Shown here piece after piece: positions 1 to 8,246 of a stretch of 64,000 nt of DNA. A program made the position numbers and the translations under genes. Positions within the stretch are counted from its first letter, which is position 1, and every line of letters starts with the position of its first letter. A model generated the notes under the pieces. It was not told the origin of the DNA. It did no database searches and was given only the letters and a program-made list of their open reading frames with translations. Source of the stretch: JACVRW01 sp963751835 (GTDB lineage Bacteria > Actinomycetota > Thermoleophilia > Solirubrobacterales > Thermoleophilaceae); contig CAVVWD010000021.1 in assembly GCA_963751835.1 (NCBI GenBank), forward strand, positions 1 through 64,000, in the 5' to 3' direction.

Positions 1-179
1 ACGACCTCGAGCGCGTCTCTGCGTACAGCGTCAGCCAGGCCGGGCACGCCGATTGCTGCCGGGTGGTGGCACCACTAGGCCGGAGGCCGGGTGCGCCCGG
101 GCCGCGGGGGCATGGAACGGCCCCGGCCGCGACCACCGAAGGGCGGCGTGCCGCGGCCAGGGCTCCCGCGATCCTAAGC

Positions 180-564
180 TCAGGCTCCCGCGACCCGGTC
201 CTCTTCGCCGTAGACCATGATGCCGTGACGACGATCACGCAGAGGGCGAAAATGCCCAGCGACCACCACGGGTAGTCGCCGCCGACCGACAGCAGGGCAC
301 CGATCGCGCCGAGGCTACCGCCGATGATGCCGATTACCCGGCCGTAGGTGTTACCGGCCAGCAGCGAGAAGCCTCCGGTCAGCTGGATCACCCCGAGGAT
401 GATCAGGACCCAGCCCAGCGTGTTCAGGTTCGTGAGTACGTACCGCGTGTCGTTGACGAACGCATGTTCGCGCCGTCAAGGGCGCCGATGCCATAGATGA
501 TGTTGAGCGTGCCCACAATCAACAGCACGAATCCTGCGAAATCGACTCGACCCGCACCTCTCAT
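180..564 (-). pseudogene. Broken small membrane protein, similar to the gene at 3395
   Basis: The minus strand from the ATG at 564 reads as a small four-helix membrane protein (first helix FAGFVLLIVGTLNIIYGIGAL). The reading frame breaks twice. The first break is near 462-466, after GANM, where the continuation FVNDTRYVLTNLNTLGWVL lies in the next frame; the original frame stops at 424-426. The second is near 222-227, after ALCVIVV, where the end HGIMVYGEEDRVAGA lies in a third frame and stops at 180. The intact relative at 3395-3832 has the same helix/short loop/three helix plan; both look like the DUF7144 group of actinobacterial membrane proteins (inferred from memory of the family). It may be a true pseudogene or an intact gene with two base-call errors. 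Confidence 0.6.
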
Positions 565-597
565 CTGTCACTCCTTTCTTTGCCCGCTCGACTCCGA

Positions 598-900
598 CTA
601 GCGGGCGATCGCTGTGGCAAGTCCAAGGGCCTCGGCAATCGAGCTGCCGGCGCTCGCCACACGGGCGCTCCCAACCACCGGAGCGACAGCGATCAGCACG
701 CCTTGAACCTGCTCGACCGTCAATCCGACCTCCGACGCCGCCTCGAGGTTCAGGAGATAGGAGGCCGGCGGAGCGCCGGTGGACGCCAACGCGGCGATCC
801 GCACGAGCATGAAGGTCTCGGCATCGAGACCAGAACGCTCCGGTACCCCCTCATTCATCTTCATGAGGGTGTCGAGGACGGGTGCATTCACTTCAGCCAT
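598..900 (-). CDS. Carboxymuconolactone decarboxylase-like protein
   Basis: About 100 residues, the usual size for single-domain CMD/AhpD-like proteins. The all-helical sequence contains RSGLDAETFMLVRIAALAS and a second half LTVEQVQGVLIAVAPVVGSARVASA, typical of the family fold. The Cys-x-x-Cys of the peroxidase (AhpD) branch is absent, so alkylhydroperoxidase activity is not expected. The start at 900 (MAEVN) is preferred over the longer in-frame ATG at 915 because GGAGGA lies 7 nt upstream of it. It lies in the same direction as the SHOCT gene at 979-1269 and the broken membrane gene, possibly one transcript. Confidence 0.75.
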   Translation of the reverse strand: MAEVNAPVLDTLMKMNEGVPERSGLDAETFMLVRIAALASTGAPPASYLLNLEAASEVGLTVEQVQGVLIAVAPVVGSARVASAGSSIAEALGLATAIAR

Positions 901-978
901 GGGTGGCTCCTCCAAATAGACGTAGTTGGCGTTGCGGCCGATTCCCGTTTGGGGGTCGGCCGATGAGGACGGTGTGGC

Positions 979-1269
979 TCAGCCCGAACCGAGCAGCTTT
1001 GCCTTCTCGCGCTGGAACTCCTCGTCTGTCAGCACGTTCTGCTCGTGGAGCTCGCCCAGCTGTTTGAGCTGCTCCATCACGTCGGGGGTCATTCCGCCTG
1101 CCGCGGCAGGCGGGGCGGCCTGGGCGGGCTCAGCAGGCGGAGCCTGCTGAGCCGCTGCCGCCTCCTGCTGCTGCTGCGCTTCCTTGGCGTCATGGTGCTT
1201 CTTGGCGGCCACGGCGGCCCCTCCAATGACCGCGGCGCGTCGCCTGCGCTGGCGTCTGTCTTGTCCCAT
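979..1269 (-). CDS. Small SHOCT-domain protein
   Basis: 96 residues. The N-terminus is very basic (GQDRRQRRRRAAVIGG), then an Ala/Gln-rich low-complexity linker (about residues 28-60), then a C-terminal SHOCT motif (EQLKQLGELHEQNVLTDEEFQREKAKLLG). SHOCT is a short C-terminal helical module often attached to bacterial membrane or stress proteins, probably for oligomerisation. AGGAGG lies about 9 nt before the ATG, supporting the start. No catalytic residues are evident. Confidence 0.75.
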   Translation of the reverse strand: MGQDRRQRRRRAAVIGGAAVAAKKHHDAKEAQQQQEAAAAQQAPPAEPAQAAPPAAAGGMTPDVMEQLKQLGELHEQNVLTDEEFQREKAKLLGSG

Positions 1270-1340
1270 CGTTCATGTCCTCCTTGACTTGATTGCCCTG
1301 TTGGGCCTGTCAACAGCAAGAGGTCCAGCGCCCGATCGCC

Positions 1341-1598
1341 TCACGACAGCGCCTCCCTCAACTGGTGCCAGCGCAGCCACGCTCGCAAATGTGCGAGCAG
1401 ACCCCGCTTCGGGAGACGCTGGCGCCGCCGGCGCCACTCGGCACATGTCACGGTCTCCGGAATGTCGGGCTCCTCCACGTAGAACGGGGAGTGACCCGAG
1501 GCGCGCCGAAATGGAGGCGCGGCCGTGGCAATGCCCGCCCTGCCCGACTGGGGGCGACCAGCTTCGGGAAAGACGGTGTTGGAAGATGAGCGGGTCAC
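1341..1598 (-). CDS. Possible small basic protein
   Basis: 85 codons from a GTG at 1598 with AGAGG about 7 nt upstream. The C-terminal half (FYVEEPDIPETVTCAEWRRRR followed by an Arg-rich tail) looks like a coherent protein and resembles short 'EPDIPxxMTxxEWRR' proteins I recall from related genomes. The N-terminal 35 residues look non-conserved, so the true start may be internal. No function can be assigned. The rest of 1270-1838 holds nothing else I can support. Confidence 0.4.
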   Translation of the reverse strand: MTRSSSNTVFPEAGRPQSGRAGIATAAPPFRRASGHSPFYVEEPDIPETVTCAEWRRRRQRLPKRGLLAHLRAWLRWHQLREALS

Positions 1599-1838
1599 GC
1601 GGATGCCTCTTCTCCGAGATTGACGCTCCCCGGGGGTTTGGTCATCGCCCAGATGGGACGATCTCGACCAACTCGGCCTTCCCCGCTAACACACGGCCGA
1701 AGATCATGCCGATTGGACGACGACGGGCGAAAGACGCGCCGGTACGGTGGCGAGCGGTGACCGTCCGTCAAACGCCCTTACTCTCGTCGACTCAGATGGG
1801 CCCAGGTTGGGGCTGGGCCGAGGCGCGCGAGGCCCGGC

Positions 1839-3218
1839 GTGGCTGACGCGGTCCCTTCACCGCCCGATTCTGCTGCCGCGGTCGAGCGCTCGGTGCGGCG
1901 GCGGCGCCCGCCACCGCGGCGGCGGGGCCTGCCACTCGTCCTGATCACGCTCGCCACGGTGCTGGCGTTGTTGGCGATCTTCGCGCTATGGGCGAATCGG
2001 CAGCTGCTCGACACCGAGAACTGGACCGAGACGAGCAGCGAGCTGCTCGAGGATGAGGCGATTCAGGGCCAGATCGCTGTCGCCCTGGCGGACCGGCTCT
2101 ATGCGAATCGCGACGTGCAGGGCCAGCTGGAGCAGGCCCTGCCGCCGCGCGCTCAGCCGCTCGCCGGGCCCGCCGCCGTCGGACTAAAACAGCTCGCCGT
2201 GAGCGGAGCCGAAGAGGTGCTTGGACGTCCGCGGGCGCAGGCGCTATGGGAAGAGGCGAACCGCCGGGCGCACGGCCGCTTCATGGACCTGATCGAGGGC
2301 GGCGGCGAGAGCGTCTCGACCGAGGGTGGCGACGTGACGCTCGACCTCAAGGCGCTGCTCGGACAGACGGCCGAGCGGTTCGGTGTCGGCGGGCGGGCCG
2401 AGGCGCAAATCCCTGACGACGCCGCCCAAATCACGATCCTGCACGCTGATCGGCTGGAGCTCGCCCAGGACGCGGTGCGCCTCCTACGTGCCCTGGCGCT
2501 TGTGCTGGTGATCATGGCGCTCGGCCTCTTCGCGCTCGCCGTCTATGTCGCCAGGGGCTGGCGCCGGGAGGCGCTCAGAGCATGCGGGATCGGCTTCCTC
2601 GTCGCCGGCGCCGCGGCGCTCGTAGCGCGCTCGCTGGCCGGCGACGCGGTCGTCGACGCGCTCGCGACTACCGAGGCGGTCCGGCCCGCCGCCGATGCCG
2701 CCTGGTCGATCTCCACCTCGCTGCTGGTCGAGGCCGGTGCCGCCGCGATCGCCTACGGCGTGGTCATCGTCGGCGCCGCCTGGCTTGCAGGTCCCACCAG
2801 TTGGGCCGTGGCGGCCCGGCGCGGCCTCGCCCCGTACCTGCGCGAGCCGCGCTATGCCTACGGAGCGCTGGCGGTCATCGTCCTGGTCCTTCTTGCCTGG
2901 GAACCGACCCCCGCGACTCGTCCCGTGATCCCGGCGCTGGTACTGGTCGCCCTGCTCGCGCTCGGGCTCGAGGTCCTCAGGCGTCAGACCGCGCGCGAGT
3001 TCCCCGACGCGAGCCCCGGCCAGGGGGCGCGCGGCGGCGGAATGCCCGCCCGCACCTCGCACGCGCGAACGAGCGTGGCGCTCGCAGAGGACCGGCTCGA
3101 GCAGCTCGAGCGCCTCGGCAGGCTACGCGAGACGGGCGTGATCGACGCGTCCGAGTTCGAGTCCGAGAAGGCGGAGATCCTGGCCCCCGGGCCTGCCACC
3201 GCGAGCGGACAGGTGTAG
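1839..3218 (+). CDS. Multi-pass membrane protein with C-terminal SHOCT motif
   Basis: 459 residues from a GTG start. An Arg-rich cytoplasmic N-terminus (residues 16-31) precedes a membrane helix (about 32-52). A soluble region of about 170 residues follows, then helices near 215-240, 250-270, 300-325 and 340-385. The last 45 residues are a SHOCT motif (EDRLEQLERLGRLRETGVIDASEFESEKAEIL, split here as EDRLEQLERLGRLRETG and VIDASEFESEKAEIL). The function is not recognised. The SHOCT motif is shared with the small protein at 979-1269, suggesting a common partner or assembly role. No clear Shine-Dalgarno is visible before the GTG. Confidence 0.75.
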   Translation: MADAVPSPPDSAAAVERSVRRRRPPPRRRGLPLVLITLATVLALLAIFALWANRQLLDTENWTETSSELLEDEAIQGQIAVALADRLYANRDVQGQLEQALPPRAQPLAGPAAVGLKQLAVSGAEEVLGRPRAQALWEEANRRAHGRFMDLIEGGGESVSTEGGDVTLDLKALLGQTAERFGVGGRAEAQIPDDAAQITILHADRLELAQDAVRLLRALALVLVIMALGLFALAVYVARGWRREALRACGIGFLVAGAAALVARSLAGDAVVDALATTEAVRPAADAAWSISTSLLVEAGAAAIAYGVVIVGAAWLAGPTSWAVAARRGLAPYLREPRYAYGALAVIVLVLLAWEPTPATRPVIPALVLVALLALGLEVLRRQTAREFPDASPGQGARGGGMPARTSHARTSVALAEDRLEQLERLGRLRETGVIDASEFESEKAEILAPGPATASGQV

Positions 3219-3394
3219 GCCGTGACCGCGCGGGCGCTCGGCGTCGTCGAGATCGTCCGGCGCGACCTCTCACCGAGCGCGACCGGAGATCCGGCCAGCG
3301 CAACAGGCGATCGAGTGACACCCCGGCCGCTGGCCAACCGGCGTGCCGCGCCGAGTGCCCAATGAGTCACGCCGACCCCACCGGAGGAGCGCCG

Positions 3395-3832
3395 ATGGCA
3401 GAGCAGAAAGAACACTCCGCGCTGGGACTGATGCGGGTACCCGTCGGACCGGCGGGCCGGCGTCGCGAGCCGGCCGGCCGCGGCTGGCTGGTGTTCGCCG
3501 GCACGATGGTCCTGACCGCGGCAACGGCCGATGCCGTCTTCGGGATCGCAGCGCTCGCGAACGACGACTCCTTCTCCGACGACGAGCTGCTCTTCGGCGA
3601 CCTCACCACCTGGGGGGTCTTCTTCCTGATCGCCGCAGCGATCAAGGCCATCGTTGCTCTGATGATCTTCGCCCGGAACCCCGTTGGCGCCCTCCTGGGA
3701 ATCCTGGTCGCGATGCTGAGTGGCACGCTGGCGCTGTTCTCGATCCTCGCCCATCCACTCCTGTCGATCATCGTGATGACCATCGACGTGCTGGTCATCT
3801 TCAGTCTCTGGGCGTACGGCTTCAGAAGCTAG
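3395..3832 (+). CDS. Small four-helix membrane protein (DUF7144-like)
   Basis: 145 residues. The ATG at 3395 is chosen over the in-frame ATG at 3362 because GGAGGAGC lies just upstream of it. After a 28-residue polar head come four membrane helices: WLVFAGTMVLTAATADAVFG, TTWGVFFLIAAAIKAIVALM, VGALLGILVAMLSGTLALFS and a last segment ending in LVIFSLWAYGF. The helix-loop spacing matches the broken gene at 180-564. The family is of unknown function. It stands alone between the SHOCT membrane gene and the tRNA. Confidence 0.7.
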   Translation: MAEQKEHSALGLMRVPVGPAGRRREPAGRGWLVFAGTMVLTAATADAVFGIAALANDDSFSDDELLFGDLTTWGVFFLIAAAIKAIVALMIFARNPVGALLGILVAMLSGTLALFSILAHPLLSIIVMTIDVLVIFSLWAYGFRS

Positions 3833-3848
3833 GCGCGGCGCCCCAGTG

Positions 3849-3991
3849 GCTGAGGCGGCCGGTGGCCGACCGGCACCTTCCGGCCGGAAGAGCTGAAGCC
3901 CCGCATACCGGCCGCCGAGGAGGTCGCGAGAGCGCGGCGAGAGGTCGACCGGCTAGGAGTCGGGATCGCCCTCACCAACGCCCTAGGATGA
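3849..3991 (+). other. Possible coding remnant upstream of the tRNA
   Basis: Between the membrane gene and the tRNA a reading frame ends in PRIPAAEEVARARREVDRLG and stops at 3989-3991. It has helical, coding-like composition but no usable start codon; a GTG-initiated frame at 3850 would join it only through a frame change. It may be the tail of a lost gene. Confidence 0.2.
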
Positions 3992-4063
3992 CGACGAACG
4001 GGATCCTCGTCGACCATCCGTCGACCATCGACGTTAAGCCGACAAGGCGCAATCCCGCTCTAC

Positions 4064-4136
4064 GGGCCGGTAGCTCAGCGGTCAGAGCAGTGGACTCATA
4101 ATCCATCGGTCGCAGGTTCGATCCCTGCCCGGCCCA
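4064..4136 (+). tRNA. tRNA with CAU anticodon (elongator Met or Ile2)
   Basis: A 73-nt cloverleaf. The 7-bp acceptor stem pairs GGGCCGG (4064-4070) with CCGGCCC (4129-4135), discriminator A4136. The D arm has GCTC/GAGC, the anticodon arm is GTGGA-CTCATAA-TCCAT, and the T arm is GCAGG-TTCGATC-CCTGC. CCA is not encoded. The CAU anticodon fits elongator methionine or the lysidine-modified isoleucine tRNA; sequence alone does not decide, and the stem lacks initiator features. Its 3' end forms the left edge of the island (see 4122-4147). Confidence 0.93.
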
Positions 4137-4147
4137 CACCGAGAAGC
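4122..4147 (+). repeat. Left attachment-site copy (attL-like)
   Basis: The last 15 nt of the tRNA plus the next 11 nt. The 16-nt TCCCTGCCCGGCCCAC, two unmatched bases, and CGAGAAGC recur at 11511-11536. Duplication of a tRNA 3' end is the classic footprint of site-specific integration by a tyrosine recombinase. Confidence 0.7.
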
Positions 4148-4170
4148 CCGCTCCCAGAGCGGGTTTCTCG
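4140..4170 (+). terminator. Hairpin downstream of the tRNA
   Basis: A 14-bp stem with a 3-nt loop: CGAGAAGCCCGCTC pairs with GAGCGGGTTTCTCG (one G-T pair). It begins 4 nt after the tRNA. There is no U-run after it, as is common for high-GC actinobacterial terminators. Its left arm overlaps the attL-like repeat. Confidence 0.65.
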
Positions 4171-4171
4171 C

Positions 4172-5063
4172 CTTCAGGGCGCAGGCGCCCAACCGTGTGG
4201 GGCCACCCTTTCCCGAGGACCGAGGTTCGGCGACCCCCTGCCGGGCCGAGGGCAGCCCCCAGCCGGCGCGCTCGCGAGATCCCCGGCCCTCGCGAAGAAC
4301 GGCCGACCGACACACCACGCCTCGCCCCGGAAAAAGATCCCCCGGAAAAGAACGCCCCGGCATCCAGTCCCCCGCACAGCCGGAAGCCCGTCCCAGGACA
4401 GCCGGAAGCCACCCCCAGAAGCGCCGCTCAACCCAGCGCGACAGTCCGAGCTCGGGCGCGCAAGTAATAGAGGTAATGGTTTTGCTTACCTCCGGTTCGG
4501 AAGATCCCCGGCACGCGATCGGCCCCAGCTGTCGCTATGCCGTTACCTATCTTGTGCGTTATCCCGTACCCCCCTCGGGGACCAGCCAGGCGGCCGGCCG
4601 ACGCAGTGGCCGCGCTCACAACCCGACGCCCCCGAGCCCTCCGACGCACTCACCCGCTATCCGTTAGTCGGCGCGCGGTCCCGGTCGCGGTGCGGGATCG
4701 CGGAGGGTGGGGCCACCGTGGGGCCACCCGCGGCGGGCGGAGTGAGCGTCCGGGCGCCAGCTCCCCTCCGGACGGGGGCGAGCACGCCGCTCCTGACGCT
4801 CCACGGCTGGTGCCCACGTCCACCGGAGCCCACCGGGACGGGACTACCCCGGCGACAGTCAGAGACAGGGCGACGTGGGCGCTATCCCCGGCGCGCACGA
4901 GTGCGCTCGGTGCCTGGCCCGAGTGCCTGGCCCGAGTGCCACGACCCCCCTTCTGCCATGACCAGCACACAGCTTCGGCGCACGCCGCAGGCTCACGCTC
5001 GCGCGTGAGTCAAGCCGAGTTAAGCCGGCGCACGTGACCCCGCCCGGGGTACGACTCTGGCGG
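4172..5063. other. Island stretch without a supported gene
   Basis: No open frame here has convincing coding character. It does hold short repeats: GTGGGGCCACC at 4197, 4707 and 4718 (the last two in tandem), a perfect 7-bp inverted repeat GAGGTAA/TTACCTC at 4470-4492 in a locally AT-rich patch, and a 13-nt unit gtgcctggcccga in tandem at 4911-4941. Confidence 0.5.
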
Positions 5064-5420
5064 CTAGGACAAGTGCTCGGTGATGCGGACGCGGAGCGTA
5101 GTTTCACCCGCTCGGCCGGTATAGGTGTTGGTGGTCGAAGTCGGCCGGGACGTCGTGCTGTACAGCTCGAGCCGATACCGGCGGCCCGTCTTCGGGTTCG
5201 TGCCGCTGATCCGCAAAGGCGGGTTCGTTGCCTTGCCTCGCCCGAGCTTACGTAGGTAGTCCCGGGTAGCGCTGCGAGCCAGGCCGCAGGTGGTGGCCAC
5301 GGAGTCGGCTCGCACAGTCCAACCGCTGATCGAGCCGCAAGGTTTGTAGTCCGCGGCTTCAGCGGCGCCCGGAGCGACCACGCAAGTCGTCACTGCGACG
5401 GCGAGTGCGATACGGCCCAT
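5064..5420 (-). CDS. Small secreted protein of unknown function
   Basis: 118 residues from the ATG at 5420. A clean signal peptide (MGRIALAVAVTTCVVAPGAA, cleavage near EAA-DYK) is followed by a mature domain with two Cys (YKPCGSISGWTVRA and ATTCGLARSATRDYLRKL) and a C-terminal region rich in Arg/Thr. Small secreted proteins with this two-cysteine, 'ISGWTVRA' layout are frequent in Solirubrobacterales genomes (recalled), with no assigned role. The frame stays open further upstream, but the signal peptide marks this start. Confidence 0.6.
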   Translation of the reverse strand: MGRIALAVAVTTCVVAPGAAEAADYKPCGSISGWTVRADSVATTCGLARSATRDYLRKLGRGKATNPPLRISGTNPKTGRRYRLELYSTTSRPTSTTNTYTGRAGETTLRVRITEHLS

Positions 5421-5994
5421 CCGCCAGATCGTAGCCTCGAGCCACACATTGCTTACAAGCGACAGGCCCTCACGCCCCGACCCCACCCTCATGGGCGGGC
5501 CAGCCCCACAACCCTCCGCAACGCCATAAGGGAGGCGGCCACCCCGGAGGGGGAGGCGGGAACGCCGCCAGCGGGCGGCCCTACAGTCCACTGCCTGCCC
5601 CGACATTTTCCGCTTTGGTTGACGTGTCGTAACGGGCAGGCCGCAGGGTCTGGGGTTTCGGTTCGCGGGGGCTTGGTGTGACGCTTGGCGTTGGGGAGGG
5701 TTGTGGGGCTGGTCGTGTCTGTCTGCGGGGTGGAGGTAGAGCTTCGTCAAGCGAACGGTTTTCGCCGCCCACGATGTGGTCCGCGCTGCCGCTGCCGCCG
5801 CTCCGGGTCCCGGTGGTCGTGTGACGCCCTGCTCGTCCCCGCCCTCCAACGGCTGAGGAGGGAACCCGCGCCCGGCCTGACTGGATGCGCCAGGCCGGGC
5901 TGGACGTGGAGACCAACGGGCGGCCCGGCATTCAGGTAATCACCGGCTCGGGAAAGCTCTCTCCGGTTCCGACCCGCTCAGCCACGCCCCGTGT
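5421..5994. other. Island stretch without a supported gene
   Basis: No frame on either strand shows conserved coding character. One Pro/Arg-rich minus-strand frame is open by base composition only. Confidence 0.5.
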
Positions 5995-6837
5995 CTAGTC
6001 GATCCCGATCTCCTTGGGGTTGTACATCTGATCGTCGGCCCTGGTCGGTGCCTTCACGCCCTCGCTGCCGACCTGCGTGCCGAGCGCGTTGGGCTCCAAG
6101 CCGATCACCTCGCCCTTGAAGGTGAATGAGACTGTCTCCAGCGGCACCTCGTCCTTCACGCCCTCGCTGCCGACCTGCGTGCCTTTCGCTATCAGCGACG
6201 GGGTCTTGGCGTCGCTCCTCCCGGTCTCGGCGAACATCACCGTGTTGGAGGAACCGTCGTGAAAGTGCGTGCTGTCCTTGCCGATCAACAGCTTGTCGTG
6301 GCCCGTTCCGGCATCGGCGCGATAGTCCGTGACTTCGGTCTCAACCTTGAGCGTGTCGTCGCCGCCGAACGTGTTCAGCTCGAATACATCGCTGCTGGCA
6401 CCGTCGAGGGTGAGTACGTGGGGTCCGTAGTCGTCGAGCGCCAACGCCTCGCTGCCGACCTGCGTGCCCGCGTTCGTCGGTGCCTTCACCGGCAAACCGG
6501 CCATCTCGAAACGGAACGCCGGGTCTTGGGGGCCGCCCTGGGCGCTGGCCGGTGCCTTCACAGCCAGCACCTCGTCGTTCACGTCGGGGAGGTGGTACAT
6601 GTTGTCGTCGGCGCTGCCGTTCGTAATCAAGGTGCGGTCGGCGTCGGATGGCTTAGGTGCCTTCACGGTGACTGTCTCGTACAGGACCTCGCTGGCACCT
6701 GCCTTCACCGCGTCGTTCGCGTAATTCCCGGGGACGCCGGCCGGCCCCGACCAGGCGCTGGCCGGTACCGCCGCCGCGAGGAGTCCCGCCACGACGCCGA
6801 GGGTTGCGACTGATCGCTTGATGGTGGTGCTGAACAT
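5995..6837 (-). CDS. Secreted protein with internal peptide repeats
   Basis: 280 residues. The start at 6837 has GGAAGGA upstream. The signal peptide MFSTTIKRSVATLGVVAGLL ends at ASA. The mature part carries short repeats: VKAP four times and GTQVGSE three times, with GTQVGSEGVK at two of these. In DNA the repeats are gccttcac and a 23-nt block ending gacctgcgtgcc. A central segment SDVFELNTFGGDDTLKVETE resembles the Asp/Gly turns of hemolysin-type calcium-binding proteins and is shared with the paralogue at 8243-8928 (inference). Both genes also share a 26-nt leader. The function is unknown; it is probably exported to the cell surface or medium. Confidence 0.65.
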   Translation of the reverse strand: MFSTTIKRSVATLGVVAGLLAAAVPASAWSGPAGVPGNYANDAVKAGASEVLYETVTVKAPKPSDADRTLITNGSADDNMYHLPDVNDEVLAVKAPASAQGGPQDPAFRFEMAGLPVKAPTNAGTQVGSEALALDDYGPHVLTLDGASSDVFELNTFGGDDTLKVETEVTDYRADAGTGHDKLLIGKDSTHFHDGSSNTVMFAETGRSDAKTPSLIAKGTQVGSEGVKDEVPLETVSFTFKGEVIGLEPNALGTQVGSEGVKAPTRADDQMYNPKEIGID

Positions 6838-6855
6838 GATGTGGTTCCTTCCTCG

Positions 6856-6881
6856 GGGTTGCTTGTCGGCGGGTATGACCC
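6856..6881 (-). promoter_or_regulatory. 26-nt leader element shared with 8951-8976
   Basis: GGGTTGCTTGTCGGCGGGTATGACCC (given here as GGGTTGCTTGTCGG plus CGGGTATGACCC) lies 19 nt before the start of the secreted protein at 6837. It is identical, at similar distance, upstream of its paralogue. On the minus strand it reads GGGTCATACC..., which could supply a -10 element. It may be a promoter/5'-UTR duplicated with the gene. Confidence 0.5.
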
Positions 6882-6999
6882 AGGACCCAGCGCGCAGGTT
6901 GGTGACTTGCGCGAGCATGCCCGCTGGCGCCGTCCGAAATCGGAGCCGATCCGAGCAGTGCTGGACGCGGCCCTGCGAGCGGCAGATACTGGGCGGGCG

Positions 7000-7377
7000 A
7001 TGTCGCAGGAAAACGTGGAGATCGTGCGGATGTTCCTCGTCCTCGACGACTTCGACGAGGCGCTGACATACGCCGACCCCGGCATCGTTTGGAACCCTGT
7101 GGAGGAGTCGTCGGAGCAGGGACATGATGCGGTTCGGGCCAGCACGGCGCGTTGGAAGAGCGAATGGGACGACTACGAGTTGATTCCCGAGGAGTTCGCC
7201 GACGTGGGCGACCGCGTTGTCGTGACTGTCCGCTTCCGAGCGCGTGGCCGGGGAAGCGGGGTTGAGGTCGACGCCCGCCTCTACGACGTCTTCACGCTCC
7301 GCGACGGCAAGATCGTCCGCATGGATCAGTTCGCGGAGCAGTCCGAAGCCCTCGAAGCCGTTGGGTTGCGGGAGTAG
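7000..7377 (+). CDS. SnoaL-like (NTF2-fold) protein
   Basis: 125 residues beginning MSQENVEIVRMFLVLDDFDE and ending GKIVRMDQFAEQSEALEAVG. This is the usual start and end of the large SnoaL-like/NTF2 family abundant in Thermoleophilia. The alpha+beta cone fold typically binds a small hydrophobic ligand; the substrate cannot be read from sequence. The ATG at 7000 is chosen because the family almost always begins at MSQENVE. One of three such genes in the island (others at 10663 and 11062). Confidence 0.8.
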   Translation: MSQENVEIVRMFLVLDDFDEALTYADPGIVWNPVEESSEQGHDAVRASTARWKSEWDDYELIPEEFADVGDRVVVTVRFRARGRGSGVEVDARLYDVFTLRDGKIVRMDQFAEQSEALEAVGLRE

Positions 7378-7618
7378 GCGCGCGGTTGTGTTCGGCCACG
7401 CCGATTAGCCCAACGAGAAGCGAGAGGGGGGCCGCAGCTACTTCTGGAAACCAGTACGGCGACGGGCGTCCTGCTGGCCTCGACGCTCGAGCACGTCCTG
7501 CGCACGTTCGGCGCCCCGCCCAAGCCAAACCGGCGCCCTGGCGCCCGGTGACGACGGCGAGAGCTACACCGACGCCAGCGTACGGCTGGGCCTGGTGGCG
7601 TGCTAAGACGTCGCCCTA

Positions 7619-8246
7619 GTGGCGCTCCGCTATCGGGAACTGCACGATGAGGACTGGCTGCGCCAGCGGTACGAACTCGAGCGCCGGTCGACTTACACGA
7701 TCGCGGCGGAGCTCGGCTGTGACGACGCGACCGTCTCCCGTGCGCTTCGCCGCTTCGGCATCAAGGGCCGGCTCGGCAGACCGGCCGCTGTCAAGCCCGG
7801 CGAGGTCTACGGGCTGCTGACCGTGATCGCCGAGCTGGCCGAGCGCGACCGCGGCGGTCGGCCTTCCTGTGCCGCTGCGACTGCGGCAACACCCACGCGG
7901 TGCGGGCCGTCGAGCTGCGTGCGGCAAAGACGCGCTCGTGCGGCTGTCTGCGTCGAGACAGAAGCGGATGCCGCCCGGTCGCGCCGCCCGCCATCCACCC
8001 CGGCGAGCGTTACGGCCGGCTCGTCGTGTTGCGCGAGGCGGAGCGTCCGACCTCCAGGGGCGCGCGGGCGTACGTCTGTATCTGCGTATGCGTCAGGAGA
8101 CGACAGTGCGTGGCTCCAACCTCAAGCGCGGGCATACCCGCTCATGCGGGTGTCTTCTGCAGGACTACCGGCGACGTGGCGGTCGCCGGAGCGGAGACCC
8201 CAGCGGCAGCGAGAGACAGCCTACGGTCGGATGCGTGGAGAGCTAG
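7619..8246 (+). pseudogene. HTH plus double zinc-ribbon DNA-binding protein, frame broken
   Basis: Starts at a GTG with a helix-turn-helix (TYTIAAELGCDDATVSRALR). Two similar modules follow. The first is KPGEVYGLLTVI, then (after a frame change near 7856-7866) FLCRCDCGNTHAVR ending RSCGC. The second is HPGERYGRLVVL, then (after a second change near 8088-8095) VRGSNLKRGHTRSCGC. The paired CxCDCG...SCGC motifs are zinc ribbons seen in phage and mobile-element proteins. It stops at 8244-8246 and overlaps the end of the convergent secreted-protein gene. It is either decayed or carries two base errors. Confidence 0.55.

Noticed and set aside
1..179. Plus-strand open frame beginning near 63
   Set aside because: No ribosome site and low-complexity Pro/Gly/Arg translation; it also runs into the broken membrane gene on the other strand.
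4428..4530. Possible second tRNA or small RNA around the GAGGTAA/TTACCTC dyad
   Set aside because: No acceptor, D or T arm can be formed; only a single 7-bp hairpin is present.
5581..5931. Minus-strand open frame of 116 codons in the island
   Set aside because: Ser/Arg/Pro-rich with no structure and no ribosome site; explained by base composition.
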